The translations under genes were made by a program, and so were the position numbers. From Malachius bipustulatus (taxonomy: Eukaryota > Arthropoda > Insecta > Coleoptera > Melyridae), in NCBI GenBank assembly GCA_910589415.1, contig OU342631.1, positions 558,001 through 622,000 on the forward strand: 64,000 nucleotides of DNA, given 5' to 3'. Each line of letters starts with the position of its first letter. Positions within the stretch are counted from its first letter, which is position 1. The notes under the pieces were generated by a model that was not told the DNA's origin, searched no databases, and saw only the letters and a program-made list of their open reading frames with translations. Of this stretch, positions 10,654 through 21,300 are shown one piece after another.

Positions 10654-11443
10654 CCCTTGACTGGTATACTGGGGTCACTCCTGACCCCAAGTGAATTAAA
10701 TCTCAAGGGAATTCGTTAGTTTTGGCAACAAAATGTCGAGCAGCTCAGTACCCTCCTAAATTAGGGCCTTTTAGACGGTGTTTAACGTGCGAAGGTGTAT
10801 CTTGCACTGATTTGTAGGTATAGTCTGTTGGGGTCAGTTCTGACCCCAATATACCAGTTACGTTTTTTTTTTATATTCAAAATGACACGCAAATTTTTAT
10901 CTGATAAAGAACTTGCAGATATTTTAATGTATGATAGTGATCTAGAAGAAGGGCCAAGATCGTCTGGAGTTTTCGACGAGTCAAATAGCGATCTATCTGA
11001 CAGAGAAAATGTTCTAGTAAATGTTATAATGCCTGCAACACTATATTGGAAATGTAAGACAAAACGTCAGTGTCAGTTTTTTTTTCAACATTCTAATTAT
11101 GTTTTTGTTTGTTACAAGTCGTCTGATGAAGACTAAAAAAAGAAGAACAGGCGGTGTTAGGACCATGACATTCTTCGTTTGAGTTTTAGGACCAATTTTT
11201 CAGAGACCTGAAAAAATTACATGTTTTTTTAAATGTTTTCAATTATGTCGATATTTTTTTTACTTTCAGGAAATATTTATTTTTAATTAATCAATATAGT
11301 AATTGTTTTGCTAAAGAATGTGCTTGTTTCTCCAAAATGTCTTTTTCGGCTGTTTTTTTCTGGTTACTCCAGTTTTAAATTGGGGTCAACTGTGACCCCA
11401 TAATACCAGTTACGTTAGAAAAAAGGTGTATACCAGTTAAGGG
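10654..11443 (+). mobile_element. 790-bp non-autonomous piggyBac element in the DIRS
   Basis: The left end is CCCTTGACTGGTATAC and the right end is GTATACCAGTTAAGGG, an inverted repeat with one mismatch in 16. TTAA lies on both sides (10650-10653, 11444-11447). These are the defining marks of the piggyBac superfamily. Three 18-bp palindromes of the form GGGGTCA-N4-TGACCCC sit at 10671-10688, 10830-10847 and 11382-11399, the outer ones next to the termini. The interior keeps only a short transposase N-terminus (10882-11136), so the element depends on a transposase from elsewhere. It lies between the recombinase remnant and the internal complementary region of the DIRS element. Confidence 0.93.
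10882..11136 (+). pseudogene. piggyBac transposase N-terminal fragment
   Basis: The first ATG followed by MTRKFLSDKELADIL opens an 84-codon frame ending at TAA 11134-11136. The acidic, Ser-rich start (DSDLEEG...DESNSDLSDRE, later SSDED) is typical of the disordered N-terminus of piggyBac-type transposases; the DDD catalytic core is absent. The ATG at 10882 is preferred over an in-frame ATG at 10795, which lies upstream of the internal GGGGTCA palindrome. An internal deletion of an autonomous parent, with the frame closed by chance, is the simplest origin. Confidence 0.65.
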
Positions 11444-11447
11444 TTAA
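11444..11447. repeat. TTAA target site duplication, right copy
   Basis: Immediately follows the right piggyBac end. Confidence 0.9.
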
Positions 11448-11451
11448 ACAT

Positions 11452-11566
11452 CTACAGGGTGATATTGAGGACGTGATCATCGAAGTATAATTAGAGGTTA
11501 AACGACTTACCTGGTAAGGAAGTTCAATCCTCAATTATACGAGATGATCACGTCCGAAAATATCAC
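11452..11566 (+). repeat. DIRS internal complementary region
   Basis: Bases 11452-11494 are the exact reverse complement of the left end (5957-5999; 43 nt), and 11495-11566 the exact reverse complement of the right end (11749-11820; 72 nt). The order is that expected if right end and left end were joined in a circle. In DIRS-type elements this region is thought to template completion of the ends during circular DNA formation. The octamer CTAATTAT (here inverted, 11487-11494) marks the junction. Confidence 0.95.
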
Positions 11567-11621
11567 AACCCACCCGCACCCTATACCCAACTGATAACGA
11601 TCTAAAAAATTGAAAAAGCTC

Positions 11622-11828
11622 AGAACGATAATGAGCTATCTACAGCAGATAACGGCCGGACGTGCGGGTGAGTAATAGGTACCTACCTGGGGATTTTAAA
11701 AAACTGAAAACATTACGCACTATTGGAGCTCGTGAACGTCACTACAGGGTGATATTTTCGGACGTGATCATCTCGTATAATTGAGGATTGAACTTCCTTA
11801 CCAGGTAAGTCGTTTAACCTCTAATTAT
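11622..11828 (-). repeat. DIRS right inverted terminal repeat with outer extension
   Basis: 11622-11756 is the perfect inverted copy of 5985-6119. The outer part (11757-11828) diverges from and extends beyond the left repeat, as is usual for the right repeat of DIRS elements. It ends in CTAATTAT (11821-11828), shared with the left edge. Confidence 0.95.
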
Positions 11829-13749
11829 TGTGGCGAAGTCCAATTGGTTGTAACTGTATTATAAACCGCGTTAGGATCACAACCCAAACAAAATTTTTAA
11901 TAGCATGACATGGTAAGAAATACTTATTTGTAAACGAATTTTCTTGTAAAAACCTCGCAAACAAAGTTAACGTGTCCAAAAGTTTTGAGATATTTCATCT
12001 TTAAAACTATCCAAAAATCCTTCTGTTTTCTTTACAGTGTTCTATCCTGTATACAAAATTTTCAAAATAAAAAATATGTAAAAATGGAAACAAAAACAGT
12101 TGAACGTATATTGTCTTTCATTCGAATCTCCACATTATTATGTTACCTTTGTCTTCTTCACAATTTTTCGAGTAAATTGGTATCTGAAAAATAAGATTTG
12201 TAACCCTTACATCTAATCAAAAACAAAAGATGATAATTAATTGTTTTACAAAAAAAAATGTATTTGTAAAAATGTAAAAATTTACTTCGCTAATAAACCT
12301 AAACTAAAAACGGATTTTTCATTTACAGCAGGAACCCTTTAAAATGCGTTCAAGTGTGATATAAAATATGTCTCGTTTGAACCATTACAATTTTTAAGAA
12401 TTATAAATATAGAAGTGGAAGTCGTAAAATGGTTGTAACATCGGTAACAAGTGACGATTAACTTTTTTATAATTCTATTCAACTTAAAAATAACTGACTC
12501 ATTTAGCTTATAAATAACTTGAGTTCTTGAGTAATTACTGGGAATCTTCAAATAATGATTACCGTAATTAAATTTAAGAGCAATGTAATATATTCCAAAT
12601 GAAGGCTGCTGTTCTGCCATTTGCTTAATATTGTTTAACTGATTGTAATATTATTACTTACATATAAAAATAATAATTATGCCCAATATAAATAATACAT
12701 ACTTTTTTTTATTTCCCCATCAAAATGAAATTTTATAATGCGATTAGTAGAGATCTATTGTCGCTAATTTTTCTCCGATAATTTATTGTGCATACCTTGA
12801 AAACTATCGGCGCTAATCTAGTTATTATTTTAAATTATCTTTTAAGTATATTTTAATGGGAAATCGAATTTTTATTTCAAATTCCACTGCAATAATGTGA
12901 TATAAAAATTTCATTCTTGAGAATTTTTCAAAGTTATATTTTTGTCATCTTTCAGTATAGCCGCCCACTTCGATATTCTTGTTCCAGGTTTATTTATTTC
13001 TTCCTGTCTTACATATACTCAAGCCTATATTTTGTTTTCCGTTTTACATTATGCCGGTTCATTTATATATAAACAGGAGCTCTATCATTTTTTATTCGTC
13101 CTAGAAGCAACCAACCATGATCAAATTTGTTTCTGAATCGTAATTATTTATTCGGTTTTATTTATTAGTACATACCTCCAAGCAACGCCCAAGTTTTTCG
13201 TCACAAGAATGGATTGGACAATGCATTACTTCCGACGTAATAAAATTTGTGTTTAATTTTAATTTTAATTTTTAATATGCCATTATGCTGCTTGGTTATC
13301 TAATTTAAAAGTACTATAAGAATGTGCCATTATTTTAGAAAATACATGAAAATTTTGTACTAAACTTCTTTGAAAATACCGATTGCGTACTTCCTAAATT
13401 GTGTATTTTAAACTTTTGTCTTGAGATTCTTTGAAACGATTTAGTTAAAATTTGAGTAGCCTACCTATAACAATTTCCCATATCTGTTGTCATATAAGAA
13501 ATTAAAGCTTCCTAGACTACACAAGCACCACACAAAATTAAGATTCCCGGACCTCTTCATCGGCATTTCAATTTATCCACTTTATTTAAGAATTTTCTGA
13601 GAAATTTTGTATTGAACTAAATGTAAAAGTCGGTTTTTTAGTCTCTTAACGGAGCCGTGAGACCTTGTATCCTTTCACTTTTAGAATTTAGATATTCATT
13701 GGTTTAGGAAAAACTGTCGTTCTTTTGATAAGGGTCAACGTTAACCAAG
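11829..13749. other. no gene recognised
   Basis: AT-rich spacer. Openings of 60-93 codons at 11985-12194, 12339-12620 and 12942-13136 show no family features. Confidence 0.5.
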
Positions 13750-14920
13750 GTCTTCCCTGCTGGTCAGTACGCTGGGGATTGGTCCCAGCAGCGCTCTAAT
13801 CTGTATTCTGTTCAGATGCAATAGGCATTTCTTTGGCAAAACTTTGAGAAGGTTCTTTCATATTTTAATTTGCTTGTCATGTTTATTTTCTATTGGAGTC
13901 TCTCCCATTATGCCACTGCATCACGTACCGTGCTTTCTTGGGACGCCAAATACTGGTTGGGGCCAGTGATGCAGCGGCTCTTCTAGCTATTTGATCTGCA
14001 CCCTCATTACCATCTGGCTGGATCAAGGAGATCTTGCAAGTATTCTTTCTATGCAAGTATCCCAAACCAACTTTAATCGTATTTTATAGGATCCAAGGGC
14101 GGTCAGGTTAGCCCGATTCTCAGAGGAGAGTAGATTTACCTGCCTTGGTGGTTCCTCCTAATTTTCTCCTTAAAAAAATATAGCCAGATTGCATCTATTT
14201 CCCCCATAAATAGGGTGGTATGTGTCCCTAGTGACGTTAGAATTAGGTATATAGTAAGTATTTGAGCCATCTGTGTTTCAGATCAAACCTCTTTTTTCTG
14301 ATATAGAGGTGATCCATTTGTTTTAATTCTTAAATTCAATTAAGATAAGACCTTGAACCTCGAATGGCTTTACCAATAATACTTATCTTAGCATTCATAC
14401 CGTCAGATTGCCTTTCCAAGATAGGATCCACGATGGTATCAGTACGTTATTTTCGACTCCCCGGAATTTTCAGGTTCACCCCAGTTGACATTTTGGTTCA
14501 ATCTGTAAGTCCCTGTTCGGGCCTCGTTCTTGATATGAATATCAAGGAGGTAGGTCAAATATGGCTTTGAGTGCTGCTGTCGATGTGTAGATGAATTGTT
14601 TCTTGGCTCCTGTAATGTCTAAACATGCGAGCTTTTGTACACCTTGAAGTTTCATATTGGCTTGTCCCTGGTTAACCGTAGGCCATACCAGACCAGACAG
14701 ACAACAGTCATTGTGTGAAAATGGGTCTAAATAGTCACAATAATATAATTATGTATAACCAATACACAATGGCATGGTATTAGCCTTCACGTTTTACCAA
14801 ATCACCTTTTGTGCACCATCAATAAGGCCACTTTGGTTTGGTCTTCTGCAGGTGTAATTAGTTTTGCACTTTTGCACCTTTAGTTTTAGTCTTGCATCTA
14901 AGATGCTACCGAGATACGAG
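13750..14920 (-). pseudogene. LINE remnant (Jockey/R1-like), C-terminal RT to RNase H
   Basis: On the minus strand, from high to low coordinates: LDARLKLKVQKCKTNYTC (about 14900-14845), then a block with GLVWPTVNQG and VQKLACLDITGA (about 14690-14610) leading into STAALKAIFDLPP, then QPDGNEGADQIARRAAA (within 13883-14065). The second block is the 'lqrlaclgITGA...TPTAALEvLLgLPP' signature downstream of the RT domain in arthropod Jockey/R1-type LINEs. The third is the end of the RNase H domain (GNE.AD..A). Stops and frameshifts are frequent. No 5' part and no clear tail are seen, so it is an old fragment. Confidence 0.8.
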
Positions 14921-15529
14921 ATACTTGATCAGGTTTCTTACCTGCTGCAGTCGTTCATTGAAGATGATAGGTAAATTGCAAACTGTGATGAGTTTCAAAT
15001 ATTATTCATTCTTCATAAAATAATCCAAGGCGGGCGGAAATTGTGTGCAAAAATATTAAGAGGGTGATTCTACTGGAAAAAATATTACCAAAAATTTCTG
15101 TAACATTTTTTTTTAATCACAATTAAAGAAGTTTATAAACCTTCAAAGTTAATTTGTTTATGTTTTTTTATTGTTTTTTCTAGGTTACGATTTTTCATCA
15201 AATTTGGCACGCACGTAATAATACTGATGATTCTTTGCATCCTTGTTCCACATTAGACTCGAATCCTCCAAAGCCAAAGAGCCTTAACCATAACCGCCCA
15301 GGTTCTTCAAAAAAAGCCCATAACTTTTGTTATAATATAGGTATTCTTCTGAATTTAGAAGATGTGGGCTATAATTGAAGAATATAAGAAAATATTCTAA
15401 AAAGCTCCTGTTGTCTATCATCATAAAATTAGTTCTTTCTGAGAAAAACCGTTTGAAAATTTGGTTGCACAAAATTTGACCAAAATAAATTTTGATCATT
15501 CTTAACAATAACATAGCTGGCTTTGGACA
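14921..15529. other. no gene recognised
   Basis: AT-rich. It might contain the decayed N-terminal part of the transposase that follows, but no motif is readable. Confidence 0.4.
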
Positions 15530-16080
15530 TAATGGCGTATTTAATCTTCATAATGAACTTTGTATTTTCATCATATAGTGGTATGGTTAAAATCCTCACT
15601 TGGGAGTAGCAAACGGGGTACCAAACTTAGTTTACTGTTATTGCTGGGTTCGGAATAATAGCAGGCCACTTGATTGGGCCTCACTTCTTTCCACAAAGAC
15701 TGAATGATGCAATTTTTTAGATTTTTTAAGAAATCAAATGCCCACTCTTTGGAGGATATGCCTCTTCGAGTAAGAGATTCGATGTGGCTGCACCATGATC
15801 GGACTCCGTCGTATATTATGCAGTTGGGGATTAAAAGATCTCCTCCATGGAGCTTTACCTGAAAGATGGATAGGACGCGGTGGGTTGATGCAATGGGTTT
15901 CTAGATCGACTGATTTTAATTCAATGGACTTTTTTTGGTTACCTAAAAACTCTTGCATAACAGGACTCAAAGATAAAATTTTCGCCAAAGTTTGAGGGAA
16001 TTTTCAAAAAGAAGGACTAATTTATGCTGTGAAATGGAAGAACATTGCTTTGAAACTTTTGTTGTGAAAATTGTATACTG
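15530..16080 (+). pseudogene. mariner-like DDE transposase remnant
   Basis: Blocks across frames: GVFNLHN (about 15533-15552), IIAGHLIGPHFFPQRLNDAIF (about 15655-15715), LEDMPLRVRDSMWLHHDRTPS (about 15750-15812), then GALPERWIGRGGLMQWVSRST (in 15795-15995) with DFNSMDFFWLP. This follows the usual insect order GxIGPxFF...LPLLLEDVPL...MWFxHDGAPxH...FPxRWIGRRGP.xWPPRSPDLTPLDFF. The second catalytic Asp lies in the HHDRTP box and the third acidic position in the STDFNSMDFF box. At least two frameshifts and several stops make it dead. No inverted termini could be assigned. Subfamily is uncertain within Tc1/mariner-like transposases. Confidence 0.82.
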
Positions 16081-16284
16081 TGTTGTGTGTTCTCATGGTA
16101 GTTATTAGTCATAACAGAATTATTTTCTCACTGAATAAACTTATTAATTTTTTTTATGTTTTTCTTGGAAACATTTTATCGTGATAGAACAAGAGAAACT
16201 GTTTCGAATGTTTATTTCCGTTCTTTTTAATTTGTAGATCTTCAAAATTTAATAAAAAAAGAAGTTTGAAATATAGTTATAAGG

Positions 16285-16953
16285 GTGTTGCATCGCGGGA
16301 GACCGTCCATAGGAAAGTCTATGCAAATTTTAATATACACCCCAATATTAGAACTTTTGGTTTTAGATATCCATTGTATACTTTGTGTAAATTGCTTCTG
16401 GCGTGAATAAATATTAAATAAATAAATAAAATATTATCTCCCCGATTTATTTTAGAGCAAAATTGTATCATGCTTTTTGAAGGCCCTTGTATGATGAACT
16501 CGCGTGATGCAAAATACGAATAATTTTGATTTAGAGAATTAAGAGATGCTTTGAAAAACGTTTTCTGAAATTTGTAAAATAAAAATGCTGACCTGATACT
16601 TTCTCAATTAAGCCACCAGCAAATGTCAAAATATTTATTAATTTTTGTCAAATCGATTCCGTTGGCAAAAATATGTTCAACACAACAGCTTCCCATATAA
16701 CAGCAGCACCATTTATTCATGTTTACTTTTTCTTCAATTGTGTAGCACATTTTTGCCAACGGATTTAAGAAAACATTTTCAAAATATCTTTTGATTTGCT
16801 GAATGAAAATTACTCATATTTTGCACGTGAGTTCATCGTAAAAAAGCTTTCCAAAAAGTTTGATACAATTTTGCTGCAAAATGAATCAGGGAGTTAACAT
16901 TGGGGGTATTTAAATTTGGGATTTCCTATGGACGGTCTGCTGATGCAACACGC
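16285..16953. repeat. foldback repeat, family F
   Basis: The left end GTGTTGCATCGCGGGAGACC and the right end (inverted, GGTCTGCTGATGCAACACGC) pair, as do inner blocks such as CCGTTGGCAAAAATATGTT and AACGGATT-side sequence near 16750. The left arm carries a short insertion ending in (AAAT)n at 16390-16430. No coding sequence. Confidence 0.75.
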
Positions 16954-17588
16954 GGTACCTATATATTTGCAATAATAAAAATTCCATCTCATAGCCACAG
17001 TTATGAGGGAATAAGACATTCAATATTTTCAGTTTTTTCTAGGATTTTGGTATTCGTATTGGTATTTTAACTAAATGTGAGAGATTTTTTTCTAGGATAG
17101 TTAAGTTAGTTCTATAATAGATAGACAGTGTTTAGAATTGGTACAGTTTTGAGTTCTATTAAAATAAAACTGAGACAACCTTTTTGTTGTGTCGCACATG
17201 TAGGTAAACTAGAAAATTAAGACTGTCCCAGATTCATTGAACTACTACTGTACTTACCTATGTCAGAGTTCAGAAACCAATAATAATCGGATATGATTTT
17301 AAAATGATATGATTCAGCATGCATCATATTGGAAAACTTTTTTCTTACCTATAGGTACTCGTATTAATGATAAGTATAGTAGGATCATGTTCGTATTTAA
17401 AGGACTCTGATATCCCCTACACTTTACAAGATCTCCATGATATTATGCTGTTCATCTGATCTTGAACACATATAATAGGAAAATTAGCAAAGTCCCAATG
17501 GTACATTTCCGAATAATTTTAAACTGCGGAAACGATCTACGTCACTCGATAAATTATTGTCCCTGTATAATATTATATAGGTAGGTAT
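16954..17588. other. no gene recognised
   Basis: AT-rich spacer without repeats that have partners in the window. Confidence 0.5.
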
Positions 17589-18800
17589 AATCCATTTTAT
17601 AGAGTTCAGATTTTGCGGCATTTTTAATTTATCAACAATTTATTTGCAAAATTTTGAAAAAATCTGTTTTCCAGACTCAAACGTCTAGCTGTGACAAAAT
17701 AAAGCCACCCTTAATTCTTAAACCCTTATTTCTAGTTTCTACACGACCTTTAAGTTAGCAATTAATATTCCTAAGACCATGGATATACATGAGAAGTTTA
17801 TTATTGTTTGTTCATAAATTTTCATATGTTATTGTGTTTTTTTTCTTATACTTTCATAATACTTAACAATACTTAACAATACTTTCATAGTATTGTGCCC
17901 TGCAAAAATTACAAAATATAAAATTATTTTTTATTTTACTAAAATATTTGAAACCATATTTTTGTTAATTTATTTTTTATCGTTGTCGGTATGCTTATTT
18001 CAAAAATCATAAAATATCGAATAAATCGAAAATCTAAAGTAATATCCAGGTCAAGTTAGCCTTGCTTCAGTCCAGCCACAGTTTCGGTCAGGAAGACGGA
18101 CTTTAGAAAAACGGAAAAATGGAAATATTGTTTTTTTTTTGTTGATAATAATAACATTGGAATTTCACCCAATACAAATCATCGTAAACTGAAAAAAAAT
18201 CCGTTATTATTGAAACGCCTCTGTCGGCCACGACTTAATAAACTGAAAAAAAATTTGCTGAAATTTTGTTGAAAAAGTACGACATTTTATAATAACGGCT
18301 AGCCACGCTTTCGGTCACGGACTAAAACTAAAAAAATTATTTAGGTGTGTTGAAAAAGATCGGGGGTTTTATAATACTGGTTACCTATGCAGTCACGCTT
18401 TTGGCCACGGACTGAATAAACTGAAAAAATTAATTTCTTCTGAAAACGGTCCCGAAATGTTATAATAATATTATTATTAACAAAAACGAACAGAATATTT
18501 TCCTTATTTACCAGTCTTTAACCGTAAATAACGAAAAAAAATTTCTGGAAATTCATCGAGATCGAAGTCACTCTCCCTGGCCGAAAGCGTTTTATATCTA
18601 CCGATTGCGTAAAAACAATAGAGGACCACTGCTTCTGGGATTTGTTTTTGACTGAATATTTAATAATATTTTGATGTAAATTTATAAACAAGTCATACAT
18701 TTTTCATGTTAGCCAGAAAACCCGACTTTTCGTAATTTTCCAACTTCCAATTATTGGTAAATCAAAATGCCATAAAACTGAACTCTATAAAATGAAATAG
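17589..18800. repeat. foldback repeat, family L, with tandem repeat core
   Basis: CATTTTATAGAGTTCAG at 17593 recurs inverted (CTGAACTCTATAAAATG) ending near 18794, with adjoining inverted similarity (GCGGCATTTTTAATTTA / TAAATCAAAATGCC). The interior holds the degenerate tandem repeat at 18050-18470. Confidence 0.65.
18050..18470. repeat. degenerate tandem repeat, about 80-90 bp period
   Basis: A recurring unit containing 'GCCACGCTTTCGGTCACGGACT...AAACTGAAAAAA' begins near 18070, 18219, 18299 and 18390, with much divergence and an irregular first spacing. Confidence 0.6.
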
Positions 18801-19120
18801 ATCATATTGGGGTCTTACTTTATCGACTGGCGTATGCTGCTTCCTATTTTAAAGTTTTGGGCTAATTTGACTGGACAGTGAACATAAGAATGCTTCAAAT
18901 AATGCGATAAATGTCAATTATTACGTCAATCCTGTTTCAATTAAAAATTGCGATTTTTTGTAAATATTTTATGGAATAGGTCTGAAATGTGTGACTAAGG
19001 ACTAGTATAAACATCTTATCGAACAGATAAAAAGTGTACTGGTATACTGGACTAAATAAATGAACAATTTTTATGATATTTTCAAGAAATGGAATTGAAA
19101 AAAAAATTGAGGATATTTTC

Positions 19121-19245
19121 AGTCGTTGCTGAAATATCCTGAAAAAACTGAAAAATCGAGATTTTTTATTTTCATCATATCTTTTTTGTTATTGGAGATT
19201 AATAAATAATTTTTTGTGGGCTTACCTAAGTCGGCAAGAACAAAT
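19121..19245 (+). repeat. truncated family A foldback copy
   Basis: Contains GAAATATCCTGAAAAAACTG, AAAATCGAGATTTTTTATTT and AATTTTTTGTGGGCTTACC followed by AAGTCGGCAAGA, nearly the same as the left arm at 3735-3838. The rest of the element is missing. Confidence 0.75.
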
Positions 19246-20069
19246 TATCAGATCAGATTTAGAATTTTTCCTTTTTAAAGTATCTTCTTAAAGTAACAAT
19301 GATTATTTTAATTTTCTTCGTAATTTATTTTTCATTTACTAAATTTCTTTATTTTAATTTTTATTTGGTTTATACCGTTTATTTATTTCAAAAGAAAAAC
19401 GTCAATACATTTGTATATAAAAAATATATTTAATTTAACAAAAACAAAGACATATCGAAAGTACATTCAATGGAAATTATTAAACGATTATTATTTGATA
19501 AAAAGATAACATACCTAATATACCGACAGTAATAGTGATTTGATTTCCTTTTTGTCAAACGCATTTTGTCAAATGCTCCTCATGTAGGTAACTAATAATG
19601 GATATGTACAAAATTTTTGGTCTACTAGCTGTGTGGAATTTTTTTCACAAATTATCAAAAAGTATTATACTAATTAAATCTAAAAATATATAATACGTAC
19701 CTACCTACGCATTAATAACTCCATAACTAACAAGAAGTATAGTTGAAAGTAAATAACGTTGCGCAAGTTCTTAAAAAAAAAACGACTCCAGCAATAAATA
19801 TGCACAGAAACAAACAGATGTGTCTTTTCTCACAGTATCAAATGTACATACAAATACTTCACAAAAAAACTATAAAAATATTCTATAATTCTAGATCACA
19901 ATAAGGACTCCTCTATAGTAAAAAGTTCAATTTTGTCGAGATGAAAACGAGAAAATGAACTAAATTGCATATTTCATTCTATAAAAAGAAGTTAGATTCA
20001 AATTCAAATGTATTAAAAATAAGCTCTTTGTGTGCTATTTTAACGTCAGATCTGAAAAACCTGTCTCTT
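19246..20069 (-). other. twist 3' flank, probable 3' UTR
   Basis: This lies directly downstream of the twist stop codon on the minus strand. A/T-rich with several possible poly-A signals in minus orientation (plus-strand TTTATT near 19379-19386). No foldback repeats are seen. The UTR end cannot be fixed from sequence alone. Confidence 0.4.
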
Positions 20070-20804
20070 TCATTGGGTATTCCAGTCACCTTCCATTCGC
20101 CACATACTGAAAGCTCGGGACAATTTTTCATGCGCCGTATAAGAACACACATTTCCCAAAACATCACTTTCACCAGGATTATCAGGAGTCGAGGTAGATA
20201 ATACGTGGTATAAAAAGTCTATATAACGAGCCGCCAGTTTGAGAGTTTGAATTTTTGATAACTTATCCGACGGTAATGTAGGGATGCTCTTCCTTAAACT
20301 AGCGAAGGCTTCGTTCAAACTCTGCGTTCTCTGCCTTTCCCGAACATTTGCTAGCACTCTCTGGTTCTGAATGTCTTCATAGCTTTGAGGGGATTTTCTT
20401 CTAGATTTTGCTTTTGCACTAATGAACGAGTTCTCTTCGTCTGACTCGGTGCACTTTCTTTTCCTCCCCTGCGTTCTACCCCTATTCGATGGCTCCTCTA
20501 GGTCTTCCGGTGGTTCTATTTTGATATACGTTGGAGAAAAATCAAAACTCGGTACTCTGTGATGGTCTACGTAGGACGACGGAAAATGATCATCATACAT
20601 TCTATGGTAATTATCTTGGTAAAACTTCGGATCAAAAGGAGATTGATCGTAAACTTGCGCCGGACTTGAATTCACATTATTTGTAATCACGTATTTTTCA
20701 GAGGAGTTCGTTAAATCCATCAAACTAGTTGGTGAATAATCTTCGCTGGGGAGAGGTGATTGAGGCTTATACATTTTAGTGGTTACACCTTGAACTTCAA
20801 ACAT
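20070..20804 (-). CDS. Twist, bHLH transcription factor
   Basis: Twist is a nuclear E-box-binding factor that specifies mesoderm in insects, acting as homodimer or with Daughterless. The 244-residue frame has a low-complexity, acidic and Ser/Pro-rich N-terminus with IKIEPPE (94-100), basic patches GRKRKC (113-118) and KSRRK (133-137) that could serve nuclear import, and a bHLH domain at about 147-201. Its basic region is [12 protein letters not shown] (149-160), helix 1 is [11 protein letters not shown], and helix 2 is [20 protein letters not shown]. The C-terminal WR motif [16 protein letters not shown] (224-239) is specific to Twist. The start is well supported: an in-frame TAA lies two codons upstream of this ATG and the context is A-rich. 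The frame is intronless and intact. It is shorter than Drosophila Twist, which has long Gln-rich stretches, but similar to other insect orthologues. Confidence 0.97.
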   Translation of the reverse strand: MFEVQGVTTKMYKPQSPLPSEDYSPTSLMDLTNSSEKYVITNNVNSSPAQVYDQSPFDPKFYQDNYHRMYDDHFPSSYVDHHRVPSFDFSPTYIKIEPPEDLEEPSNRGRTQGRKRKCTESDEENSFISAKAKSRRKSPQSYEDIQNQRVLANVRERQRTQSLNEAFASLRKSIPTLPSDKLSKIQTLKLAARYIDFLYHVLSTSTPDNPGESDVLGNVCSYTAHEKLSRAFSMWRMEGDWNTQ

Positions 20805-21300
20805 TTTTTATATAAAAACACTCGTAAGCTTAAAAAACAAAATTAAAACTAGAAAATAATACACACACGCACCAAAATCGAGAGAGCATCCTAAGGAAGG
20901 AGAATAAAAACTGATATTGGTATTGGAATAGTGAATTCGTCGGAAACTAAAAGGAGTACGTATTACACGAATTTATTTTCAGCCAATAAGAGAGCGAGAT
21001 GATCCCTACTCCTATCTCCGTCTTGTCTATCTTTGTCACTCGGTGGGATGTACGATGGGAAGATGCAGACGCCGTTTCACGGTTTTAATGACTGGAGTCT
21101 CATCTCATCCTGAGTTTTAGAGTTGATCTGCTCTCTTGCTTTAATTCATTGATGGCGATCGTCCTTTTCAAGTCCTTTTCTCACAACACAAACCGACTTC
21201 TTGGAATGGTCGACTGCAAATGGAATGTGACGCCAATTCGGTTTTGGGTTTTACCCAAACAGTGCAAGTTTTACCATTGCAATTTGTAAAAAAGTATAGA
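20805..21300 (-). promoter_or_regulatory. twist 5' UTR and presumed promoter-proximal region
   Basis: The 5' flank of twist, less AT-rich than its surroundings, especially 20980-21260. No repeats are visible. No convincing TATA box, initiator or clustered Dorsal-type sites could be picked by eye, so the transcription start is unplaced. The call rests on position and composition. Confidence 0.4.

Larger units (their letters stand above)
5957..11828 (+). mobile_element. complete DIRS-like tyrosine-recombinase retroelement (degenerate coding region)
   Basis: DIRS elements replicate through reverse transcription and a circular DNA that a tyrosine recombinase inserts, leaving no target duplication. 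All structural parts are here: left inverted terminal repeat (5957-6119), right inverted terminal repeat with a longer outer end (11622-11828), and an internal complementary region (11452-11566). That region equals the reverse complement of right end joined to left end. In between, in the expected order, are decayed gag-like, reverse transcriptase, RNase H and tyrosine recombinase segments on the plus strand. Both outer edges carry CTAATTAT, the octamer also at the joined-end position in the internal region, which fits crossover within it. The span is 5.87 kb including nested insertions (SINE, short inverted-repeat element, 232-bp tandem repeat, mini-piggyBac). Coding frames have many stops and frameshifts, so this copy cannot be autonomous. 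Confidence 0.92.

Noticed and set aside
20805..20820. TATATAAAAA just upstream of the twist ATG as a TATA box
   Set aside because: It directly abuts the ATG, so it would leave no room for transcription start and leader.
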